A DNA stretch of 6,396 nucleotides from an uncultured Acidimicrobiaceae bacterium (GTDB lineage Bacteria; Actinomycetota; Acidimicrobiia; Acidimicrobiales; UBA8592). Position numbers and translations under genes: made by a program. Each line of letters starts with the position of its first letter. The first letter of the stretch is position 1. This document shows positions 1-6,095 of the stretch, piece after piece. Where the stretch lies: the NCBI GenBank assembly GCA_913031515.1, contig CAJWET010000095.1, positions 1 to 6,396 on the forward strand, read 5' to 3'. The notes under the pieces were generated by a model. That model searched no databases. It saw nothing but the letters and a program-made list of their open reading frames with translations, and was not told where the DNA came from.

Positions 1-1
1 T

Positions 2-718
2 GCAGCAATTTCAGAAATTCCAGATTGGAAAGAAATGTTAAATTGGGGAAAGAACGTTCCAATAGGTCATCCGTTGCGGAACCGTTATCCACACAGGTTT
101 TTCGATAACTGTTTTCCCGAGGATCTTGTGCCAGGAATCACGCAAACTCTAGAGAATTTTCATGACCAAGTACTACAGGTGCAATTGCGTTTCTTGAGAA
201 TTATTGCGCTAGGGCTTGGATGCGACGAAGGGTTTTTTGATTCATTTGTGCCTGGAGGCGCGACATTATCGCGTGCTATACACTATCCAGAAATGGAGCT
301 AGCACCCAGTCAATCACATGTGTGGGCAGAGGAACATGGGGATATTAATTTAATTACAGCCCTACCTCGCTCCACCGCTAGAGGTTTGCAAATAAAGACT
401 GAAGAAGGATGGATAGATGCGTCTCCGCCTGAAAATTACCTCATCATTAACACAGGCATCATGCTTGAGCATCTTAGCAACGGCATTGTACCAACTGGTA
501 TCCACAGGGTCGTAGCCGACCCTGACCAAACTGGTGACAGATTATCGATTGTTCAGTTCTGCCACCCTGCTCCATGGACCATCCTCTCCCCGATACCAAG
601 CTGCGTCACTTCTGAACGACCCCAAAAATTTGCTCCTATCACGGCAGCTGATCGCCTAGATCAAGTTCTTTGGGAAATTAACCTCCTCGAGGATAGCCGA
701 AGAGTCGAAGACACTTAA
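2..718 (+). CDS. 2-oxoglutarate/Fe(II)-dependent oxygenase, isopenicillin N synthase-like, 5' end cut by window edge
   Basis: The reading frame is open from base 2, so the 5' end lies outside the window; the ATG at 35 is internal and is not the start. About 238 residues are visible, against a usual family length of 300-350, so roughly the first third is missing. Numbering from the internal Met at base 35, the iron ligands are His101 and Asp103 in the motif EEHGDINL, and His157 in GIHRVV. The 2-oxoglutarate-binding Arg169-x-Ser171 follows in DRLSIVQF. The segment NTGIMLEHLSNG before the last His is also typical of the family. Such soluble enzymes couple 2-oxoglutarate decarboxylation to hydroxylation, desaturation or ring closure of a small molecule; a few members (true IPNS, ACC oxidase) do not use 2-oxoglutarate. 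The substrate is unknown. It is followed 36 bases later by the ABM gene on the same strand, which suggests co-transcription. Confidence 0.93.
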   Translation, partial: AAISEIPDWKEMLNWGKNVPIGHPLRNRYPHRFFDNCFPEDLVPGITQTLENFHDQVLQVQLRFLRIIALGLGCDEGFFDSFVPGGATLSRAIHYPEMELAPSQSHVWAEEHGDINLITALPRSTARGLQIKTEEGWIDASPPENYLIINTGIMLEHLSNGIVPTGIHRVVADPDQTGDRLSIVQFCHPAPWTILSPIPSCVTSERPQKFAPITAADRLDQVLWEINLLEDSRRVEDT

Positions 719-754
719 CTTTGAGAAATATTGTACTTCTGCAATAATCGGGGA

Positions 755-1168
755 ATGTCGACCCTTCTTGCTAAAGCCAAACTAAAACCCGAATTCGAAG
801 ATTTCTTTGAAGAAATCGCACGGAAAGTTTTTCAAGCTACCCACGAGAACGAATCAGCTGTAGTTCGATATGAATATTTCCGTGGAACTGATGATCGGAC
901 ATACTATGTCCTACTGTCGTTTAAAGATTTTGATGGATTCATGGCTCACCAAGTGGCTGATTACCACCACAATGTAGATTTCATGGACTGTTTCGAAGAT
1001 TTCCGCCTTGAATGGATTGATCCTGTCAATGGAGCATCACCACTGATCCAATCAGAAACTCAAGGAGTCATTGACGAAAATCATGATGACCGATGGAATC
1101 AGTATGTTAAAAATCATAGTGAAAGCACCCCGAACTGGTGGTTGCCTCGTCGAGCTACCAGTCAATAA
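755..1168 (+). CDS. ABM-fold (antibiotic biosynthesis / quinol monooxygenase-like) protein with C-terminal tail
   Basis: This is a 137-residue protein if translation begins at the ATG at 755. An in-frame TTG at 731 would add eight residues (MYFCNNRG) that do not look like part of the fold, so ATG is preferred; neither start has a strong ribosome binding site. Residues 1-88 fit the dimeric alpha+beta-barrel ABM domain: a first strand (STLLAKAKLKPEF), a helix, then the typical pattern of SAVVRYEYFRGTDDRTYYVL and a His in FMAHQVADYHH. ABM proteins include cofactor-free monooxygenases acting on quinols and anthrones (YgiN, ActVA-Orf6), but many members have no proven reaction. Residues 89-137 are a tail beyond the normal domain, acidic at first and ending in a Trp-Trp-Leu-Pro stretch. 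Its position between a 2OG oxygenase and a diiron oxygenase supports a role in oxidising a shared small molecule. Domain call good, reaction uncertain. Confidence 0.8.
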   Translation: MSTLLAKAKLKPEFEDFFEEIARKVFQATHENESAVVRYEYFRGTDDRTYYVLLSFKDFDGFMAHQVADYHHNVDFMDCFEDFRLEWIDPVNGASPLIQSETQGVIDENHDDRWNQYVKNHSESTPNWWLPRRATSQ

Positions 1169-1223
1169 GTGTCAAGCTCTTCGACCACCTATACTGTAAA
1201 CGAAGACTACGAATGGACCCATT

Positions 1224-2363
1224 ATGGCCTTGACTGACGAAACAGGCGAACGCACAGCCGAGGAGAGGCTTGAAGCTTTTGAGCAAGTAGTGTGCCAGGC
1301 AAACATTGACCCACATGCTGAAATACGAAAAGTTCAAGATAACGCGGAAGCTATTTTCACTTGGGATTACAAAAAAGGACGACGTGAGAAGTTAGACAAA
1401 CTCTACGAAAAAGCCAAAACCTCACAATGGAATGGAAGTACCGACTTAGATTGGTCAAGTGATGTTGATGTAGAAAAAGTTGCTAACGAGATCAATGACA
1501 ACGACTACCGAGGTATGTATGTTTCGATGCTTATGGAAGCCGAAGGATCACCGATTAATCATTGGGGAGAAAAGGAGTGGAATGAATACACCATTGAAAG
1601 TTTCGCTTGGCGACTTTCCCAATTTATGCATGGTGAACAAGGGGCACTTCTGTGCACAGCAAAGATTGTTGAAACTGTTCCATGGATAGACGCCAAGTAT
1701 TATGCTGCCACCCAAGTTGTTGATGAAGCTCGACATGTTGAAGTGTTCGCTAGATACCTCGACGAAAAAGTACCATCCCGGTATCCAATCAACCACCATT
1801 TACAAGAACTACTTGACGATATAATTTCAGATTCTCGTTGGGATATGACCTATTTGGGCATGCAGATCATGGTCGAAGGTTTGGCCCTTGCAGCATTTGG
1901 ATCAATGCATCGACTAACGAGTGAACCTCTTCTTAAGAATTTATTGCGATATGTGATGTCTGATGAAGCCCGACATGTCGCTTTCGGAGTTATAAGCCTG
2001 CAAGAGTACTACCAAGAGTTAACATCTGCAGAAATACGAGACCGACAGGAGTTCGCTCACGACGCTGCCGAACGAATGCAGGGACGTTTTCTTCAGCAGG
2101 AAGTTTGGGACAGGCTAGGTGTTGATGTTTATGCCATGTCGAAGGTCTTCCTACAGCAAGATCCTGCGGAAAATATTTTCCAACAGATGCTCTTTTCGAA
2201 GATTGTCCCAAACTGCAAGAAGCTGGGATTGCTTGATGCAGGTGATGGATACTTACGGAACGCCTTTACCGACATGGGGGTAATCCAATACGAAAACTTC
2301 GTGAGCACGGATGAAGAATATACCGACTTGGATGAAGTAGAAAAGGACCGTTCCCTCTCCTGA
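1224..2363 (+). CDS. Ferritin-like diiron oxygenase
   Basis: This 379-residue protein has the ribonucleotide-reductase/ferritin-like four-helix diiron core. The expected six ligands are all present: Glu138 (MHGEQG), Glu168 and His171 (first DEARH), Glu218 (MVEGLA), and Glu248 and His251 (second DEARH). Residues 1-110 form an N-terminal region with TWDY near 46-49 and a KTSQWN...DLDW segment near 65-77, which I recall from uncharacterised actinobacterial members. There is no signal peptide or membrane segment, so it is probably cytoplasmic. Members of this superfamily activate O2 for hydroxylation, N-oxygenation or desaturation; I cannot assign the reaction. ATG 1224 is the first start after the in-frame stop at 1197; its ribosome binding site is weak. 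An out-of-frame ATG at 1213 stops after six codons. It sits 55 bases after the ABM gene and 68 before menB, in the same direction. Confidence 0.9.
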   Translation: MALTDETGERTAEERLEAFEQVVCQANIDPHAEIRKVQDNAEAIFTWDYKKGRREKLDKLYEKAKTSQWNGSTDLDWSSDVDVEKVANEINDNDYRGMYVSMLMEAEGSPINHWGEKEWNEYTIESFAWRLSQFMHGEQGALLCTAKIVETVPWIDAKYYAATQVVDEARHVEVFARYLDEKVPSRYPINHHLQELLDDIISDSRWDMTYLGMQIMVEGLALAAFGSMHRLTSEPLLKNLLRYVMSDEARHVAFGVISLQEYYQELTSAEIRDRQEFAHDAAERMQGRFLQQEVWDRLGVDVYAMSKVFLQQDPAENIFQQMLFSKIVPNCKKLGLLDAGDGYLRNAFTDMGVIQYENFVSTDEEYTDLDEVEKDRSLS

Positions 2364-2393
2364 ATTATAAAATCAGCATCTCATACACGCTAC

Positions 2394-2414
2394 ATGTCGG
2401 AGCTCTGACATTTT
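2394..2414 (+). promoter_or_regulatory. Small hairpin with short T run before menB
   Basis: Bases 2394-2400 pair with 2405-2411 (seven pairs, one of them G-U) around the loop AGCT, and TTTT ends the element at 2411-2414. As DNA it is an almost perfect palindrome around GAGCTC. It could be a weak intrinsic terminator that dampens transcription into menB, or an operator for a dimeric regulator. The stem is short and the T run is only four bases, so function is uncertain. It lies just upstream of the menB ribosome binding site. Confidence 0.35.
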
Positions 2415-2420
2415 CTATCT

Positions 2421-2424
2421 AGGA
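2421..2424 (+). promoter_or_regulatory. Ribosome binding site of menB
   Basis: AGGA lies seven bases before the ATG at 2432. It is the clearest Shine-Dalgarno match among the plus-strand genes and supports that start. Confidence 0.65.
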
Positions 2425-2431
2425 TAACCCT

Positions 2432-3340
2432 ATGGGAAATACCGTTTCACAGATATTCAATCCTGATCTTTGGGATGAGCTAGCCGGATTCGACCTTGAG
2501 GATTTGACCTATCATCGCGCTAAAGCACACGGAACAGTTCGTATCGCCTTTGATCGACCTGAAGTCAGAAATGCATTCCGCCCGAATACTGTGGATGAAC
2601 TCTACCGAACTTTAGACCATGCTCGGATGAGCACGGATATAGGCTGTGTCTTATTAACAGGTAATGGACCATCACCGAAAGATGGAGGGTGGGCATTTTG
2701 TTCTGGTGGAGATCAACGAATTCGCGGTAAGGACGGGTACAGATATGCAGAAGGTGAAACTTCTGAAACTATTGACCCGACGAAAGTGGGTCGTTTACAC
2801 ATTCTGGAAGTGCAACGGTTAATACGGACACTACCAAAACCAGTTATAGCGGTTGTACCCGGCTGGGCTGTCGGAGGAGGGCACAGTCTTCACGTAACTT
2901 GCGATTTGACGATTGCAAGTGCCGAGCACGGTCTGTTTATGCAAACTGACACAGATGTCGCAAGTTTCGATGGAGGTTTCGGATCCGCATATCTCGCAAA
3001 ACACATAGGACAAAAATTCGCTCGTGAAGTATTTTTTCTTGGAAAACACTACACGGCGGAACAGGCACACCAAATGGGAATGGTGAATGCCGTTGTCCCC
3101 CATGCCTCATTGGAAGATTTTGCTTTGGAATGGGCTGCATTAGTTAACCAAAAATCACCAATGGCCAACCGTATGGCAAAATTCGCCATGAACCTGATAG
3201 ATGATGGTTTAATAGGCCAACAGGTTTTCGCCGGTGAAGCTACTCGATTAGCGTATATGACGGATGAGGCAGAAGAAGGTAGGGACGCATTTCTAGAGAA
3301 GCGCTCACCTAATTGGAACCGATTTCCATACTACTTTTAA
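2432..3340 (+). CDS. menB: 1,4-dihydroxy-2-naphthoyl-CoA synthase (MenB)
   Basis: This 302-residue crotonase-family enzyme catalyses the ring closure of O-succinylbenzoyl-CoA to 1,4-dihydroxy-2-naphthoyl-CoA in menaquinone synthesis, in the cytoplasm. Recognisable segments are DRPEVRNAF (41-49), the oxyanion-hole region WAFCSGGDQRIRGKDGY (87-103), GWAVGGGHSLH (144-154), and QTDTDVASFDGG (171-182). The C-terminus FPYYF is typical of MenB. By my memory of the mycobacterial enzyme, with a constant offset of 12, Tyr103, Asp173, Ser178, Asp180 and Tyr275 match its catalytic Tyr115, Asp185, Ser190, Asp192 and Tyr287. Asp173 marks the class that supplies its own carboxylate; the bicarbonate-dependent E. 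coli type has Gly there. It therefore looks fully active. No other men gene is nearby; it follows a diiron oxygenase and ends 3 bases from a convergent P450 gene. A paralogue acting on a related aryl-succinyl-CoA in another pathway is possible. Confidence 0.93.
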   Translation: MGNTVSQIFNPDLWDELAGFDLEDLTYHRAKAHGTVRIAFDRPEVRNAFRPNTVDELYRTLDHARMSTDIGCVLLTGNGPSPKDGGWAFCSGGDQRIRGKDGYRYAEGETSETIDPTKVGRLHILEVQRLIRTLPKPVIAVVPGWAVGGGHSLHVTCDLTIASAEHGLFMQTDTDVASFDGGFGSAYLAKHIGQKFAREVFFLGKHYTAEQAHQMGMVNAVVPHASLEDFALEWAALVNQKSPMANRMAKFAMNLIDDGLIGQQVFAGEATRLAYMTDEAEEGRDAFLEKRSPNWNRFPYYF

Positions 3341-3343
3341 GAG

Positions 3344-4603
3344 TTACCGTTTGTCGAAAGTGACATGAAGGTCGGTAAATGACCGAAGCGTGAAATTTAA
3401 ATGATGTTGGAAGCTGTTCTTCCCAGGTGAGAAATCAAAATTCTCCATACGCTCCAATAGGGTTTGAACTGCAATTGTCTGCTCAAGTCGCGTTAACCCT
3501 GCACCGGGGCAATGCGTCTCCCCTAAAGAAAAGGCAAGATGTTTATGCGCATTCTCACGATTCACATCAATCTCCATGGGGCAAGCAAACTGTCGTTCAT
3601 CTCGATTCGCAGCTGCGTACCTTATATGTATATGGGCGCCCTTAGGAATCTTGACACCATTGATTTCCGTCTCTTCAGTGGTATGCCTATCCATCCCTTG
3701 AGTTGGAGACTCTAGGCGGAGCACTTCTTCAACAAACGATCTAGCTTTCTGAGGCGCATTTCGTAGTTCTTCCTGTAGTGAAGGGTTTTGAATAAGTAGC
3801 CACAGTCCAGATGTTAAAGCAAATGTAGTTGTTTCATTCCCTCCGATGTACAAGTGATCAATCATGTTGATTATCTCTGTATCAGTTAACATTCTTGTAC
3901 CTGAATGAAGTTTGACAGGATTACTTATTAGATACGAAATAACGTCTTCACCAGGGCTTTCTCGTCTCTCAAGAACATGGCCATGAATGTAATGCTGGAA
4001 GTCAACCATATGTTGCGCAGCTTCGCGTTCTTCCTCTGCGTTTAGTTGCAGCGAGAAAGGCGCAACCCAAGCTTCACTCCACACTTTTAACTTTTCTAGA
4101 TCTTCAAGAGGAAATCCCATCATCGTTGTGATAACCATCGAGGGAAGCGGCTCAGCAAAACATTTCACATATTCCACTTCCCCATCGTTAATCCAATCAT
4201 CAATCAAGGCATTGACTAAACTTGTGATGAGAGTAGTTTGTTTCTCAGCACCAATAACTGAAAAAAAATGATCGACCATATCGCGATAACGCCTATGTTC
4301 TGGCGGGTTTGAACCCAGAACAGTCTGCTTAGGCCATCCGTTCTCTTTAAACATCTGCAAAGCCTCTTTGTCAGAGAGCAGTGGGCGTGAAGTCCCCGCC
4401 CCTCGTCTATACAGGTCTGTTTTTCTGAGAACATGATAGATATCTTCATATCGTGTCAAAAAATATGTTTTAGTCCCCGGCACGTGATATATCGGAGCCT
4501 CAGTTCGTAGAAGGTCATACGTTGGATACCAGTTTTCGATGGTCTCCGGAGCAAAGACATCTACATCACCAATGGTTTGTGGATTCCCAGGGCACTCAGA
4601 CAT
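3344..4603 (-). CDS. Cytochrome P450 with atypical heme-binding loop
   Basis: This is a 419-residue soluble bacterial P450 without an N-terminal membrane anchor. Visible landmarks are the C-helix NPPEHRRYR (99-107), the I-helix oxygen-activation motif GGNETT (254-259), the K-helix ExxR at Glu293-Arg296, and the heme loop FSLGETHCPG (358-367) with Cys365 as the iron ligand. In the usual loop the residue two before Cys is Arg or His, which binds a heme propionate; here it is Thr363, and His364 sits one place later. The start ATG has a strong AGGAG at eight bases. That ribosome binding site lies inside a possible 43-residue upstream frame whose stop overlaps this start by eight bases. The enzyme needs electrons from a ferredoxin or flavodoxin partner that is not in the window. 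It is a diverged paralogue of the other P450 in the same arm. Its substrate is unknown. Confidence 0.95.
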   Translation of the reverse strand: MSECPGNPQTIGDVDVFAPETIENWYPTYDLLRTEAPIYHVPGTKTYFLTRYEDIYHVLRKTDLYRRGAGTSRPLLSDKEALQMFKENGWPKQTVLGSNPPEHRRYRDMVDHFFSVIGAEKQTTLITSLVNALIDDWINDGEVEYVKCFAEPLPSMVITTMMGFPLEDLEKLKVWSEAWVAPFSLQLNAEEEREAAQHMVDFQHYIHGHVLERRESPGEDVISYLISNPVKLHSGTRMLTDTEIINMIDHLYIGGNETTTFALTSGLWLLIQNPSLQEELRNAPQKARSFVEEVLRLESPTQGMDRHTTEETEINGVKIPKGAHIHIRYAAANRDERQFACPMEIDVNRENAHKHLAFSLGETHCPGAGLTRLEQTIAVQTLLERMENFDFSPGKNSFQHHLNFTLRSFTDLHVTFDKR

Positions 4604-4727
4604 AGCGGTTTCTCCTATATAACCACTTAGTCTTTAAAGGTCTGAAGATCACATTTACACAGAAATCATCCATCCAAATACTGAGGTCATGATTAGTGGC
4701 GGAAAACTTAGTGATAATAGAATTCAT
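4596..4727 (-). CDS. Possible small protein (43 residues) between the two P450 genes
   Basis: I do not recognise this protein. The frame starts at an ATG seven bases after the stop of the upstream P450 and ends with a TGA that overlaps the start of the next P450 (eight-base overlap, arrangement TATGTCTGA). An AGGAG with a four-base spacer precedes it and overlaps the upstream TAG. The product begins MNSIITKFSATNHDL and ends with a basic stretch (KTKWLYRRNRYV); it has one Cys, so it is not a ferredoxin, and it has no clear membrane helix. It could be a real small protein or a coupling cistron that feeds ribosomes to the downstream P450. A frame of this length can also arise by chance, and its last codons coincide with the next gene's ribosome binding site. 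Confidence 0.4.
   Translation of the reverse strand: MNSIITKFSATNHDLSIWMDDFCVNVIFRPLKTKWLYRRNRYV
4612..4616 (-). promoter_or_regulatory. Ribosome binding site of the downstream P450
   Basis: On the minus strand this reads AGGAG, eight bases before the ATG at 4603. It is close to the consensus and fixes the start of the 419-residue P450. Confidence 0.75.
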
Positions 4728-4731
4728 GGGT

Positions 4732-4736
4732 CTCCT
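4732..4736 (-). promoter_or_regulatory. Possible ribosome binding site of the small reading frame
   Basis: AGGAG on the minus strand lies four bases before the ATG at 4727. It overlaps the TAG stop of the upstream P450, an arrangement that would allow translational re-initiation. The spacer is shorter than ideal. Confidence 0.4.
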
Positions 4737-6030
4737 ACTCACGGACATCAAACGCTACATGCAGTTCCTTCAGCCCTCGAAGGACAAACGTATCTTCATA
4801 TTCAAAGTTGTTTTTCCCTTCGATGAGTCGAATATTCTCTATTCGTGAGAGAATTTGATCCACCGCAATTCTTGCCTCCAAACGAGCGAGAGTGGCTCCT
4901 ATGCAGAAATGTTCGCCATGGCCAAACGCTAGATGGTCTCGAGCATTTTCGCGATTAACGGAAAACTCGTCAGGCGAAGGAAAGACCTCTGGATCTCGAT
5001 TGGCCGCTGCGAAAATTAACCAAATATGATCACCTTCACTTAACTTAGTTTCACCAACGGTGGTATCTTCTTTTGCCATTCTAAAGAGTCCTCCAACCGG
5101 TGCTTCGAATCGGAGTCCCTCTTCAATAAAATTATCTATAAGAGTTGGATCTTTCCGAAGATTTTCTTCAAGGCCGTCCTCAACTGCAAGATGGTGCATC
5201 AGATTTGTAAGAAGTTTCGTAGTTGTCTCGTTACCTGCTACAAGAAATTGCTGCAGCATGGAAAGCATTTCAGCTTCGTTCAACATTTCCTCATTCACCT
5301 CTGCGTTGGCCACATCTGAAATAATGTCCTCCTGCGCTTCTTCTCTTCGTAGCTCAAGGAGATTGCCAAAGAATTCATTGAATTGTGAAAGAGAAATTAG
5401 ATAGTCACGGACTTTTTCAGTCGTTGGATCTGGATTACCCACAGGCATTACTAAGTCATCTGACCATTTCTTAAATGTTCCAAGATCATCGGTTTCGACC
5501 CCTAAAGCAACTGCAATGATTGTCATAGGAAGGCCTACAGCAAAATCAGCGACAAACTCTGATTCACCCTTAGTCACTAACTTGTCAAGAAGATTTTTTG
5601 TTACATCCTCAATCATTGGCTCCATCCCGCGAAGACGAGTAGGTCGAAATGCCCTATTTACAGCTTTGCGCTGGCGACGGTGTTCCGGAGGGTCAGCATT
5701 CAAAAGAACAGCGGCATTTGCCGCATTAGCTAAAAAGCTCTGAAAATATTCAGCCATACTTGGATCCGCAGCTAACTCCTCCATTGCGGTAGCGAAGCCA
5801 CTTCGGCCATCACGGGGCCCTGTAGGCATTAATGATGAAAACCGATCTGTATCATGCAATATCTCCATAATGTCTTCATATCGAGTACAGACCCATGTAC
5901 CGAGTTTCTCACTGAAGTGAATTGGGCTTTCAGAACGCAAGGAAGAGAATATTGGATATGGGCATCCAATAGCTTCTTGATCACGATCAATCAGTGCGTC
6001 GAGTTTTTCTTCTGTTGTCCCAGTAGTCAT
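4735..6030 (-). CDS. Cytochrome P450
   Basis: This is a 431-residue soluble bacterial P450 with every standard landmark: C-helix DPPEHRRQR (113-121), I-helix AGNETT (265-270), ExxR at Glu304-Arg307, and a textbook heme loop FGHGEHFCIG (369-378) with Cys376 as the iron ligand and His374 in the propionate-binding place. There is no membrane anchor. The ATG at 6030 gives a normal N-terminus, though no strong ribosome binding site precedes it. The gene follows the dehydrogenase by 65 bases and is followed closely by a possible small frame and a second P450, so the group is probably one operon. Near the C-terminus it shares long runs with that second P450 (AAANRD, NRENA, HLAF), which points to an old duplication. 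It probably hydroxylates a hydrophobic small molecule; a combination with the dehydrogenase would turn an alcohol into a ketone. The family number cannot be assigned by eye. Confidence 0.95.
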   Translation of the reverse strand: MTTGTTEEKLDALIDRDQEAIGCPYPIFSSLRSESPIHFSEKLGTWVCTRYEDIMEILHDTDRFSSLMPTGPRDGRSGFATAMEELAADPSMAEYFQSFLANAANAAVLLNADPPEHRRQRKAVNRAFRPTRLRGMEPMIEDVTKNLLDKLVTKGESEFVADFAVGLPMTIIAVALGVETDDLGTFKKWSDDLVMPVGNPDPTTEKVRDYLISLSQFNEFFGNLLELRREEAQEDIISDVANAEVNEEMLNEAEMLSMLQQFLVAGNETTTKLLTNLMHHLAVEDGLEENLRKDPTLIDNFIEEGLRFEAPVGGLFRMAKEDTTVGETKLSEGDHIWLIFAAANRDPEVFPSPDEFSVNRENARDHLAFGHGEHFCIGATLARLEARIAVDQILSRIENIRLIEGKNNFEYEDTFVLRGLKELHVAFDVRE

Positions 6031-6095
6031 ATTCTTGTCGCCCAGTTTAAGGCTCTTTCATATAGTGATTCAAATATTCCACAAACCAATTATCA

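Noticed and set aside
729..746. TATTG/CAATA inverted repeat before the ABM gene
   Set aside because: The stem is only five AT-rich pairs with an eight-base loop and no T run, well within chance.
731..754. TTG start extending the ABM protein by eight residues
   Set aside because: The added residues MYFCNNRG do not fit the ABM first strand, and the ATG at 755 begins exactly where the fold should start.
1548..1799. Minus-strand open frame of 83 codons inside the diiron gene
   Set aside because: It is opposite the conserved diiron core, with no ribosome binding site evidence and no familiar protein features.
3344..3378. Inverted repeat TTACCG/CGGTAA at the convergent junction as a terminator
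   Set aside because: The six-base arms are 23 bases apart, lie within the P450 coding end and are not followed by a T run on either strand.
5060..5404. Plus-strand open frame of 114 codons inside the first P450
   Set aside because: It lies wholly antisense to a P450 with intact motifs. The product is Ser/Arg-rich, low in complexity and has no recognisable domain, as expected of a shadow frame.
6031..6095. Promoter or small gene between the SDR and first P450
   Set aside because: Only an eight-codon frame and a poorly spaced, weak -35/-10-like pair are present. Simple read-through from the SDR explains the layout.
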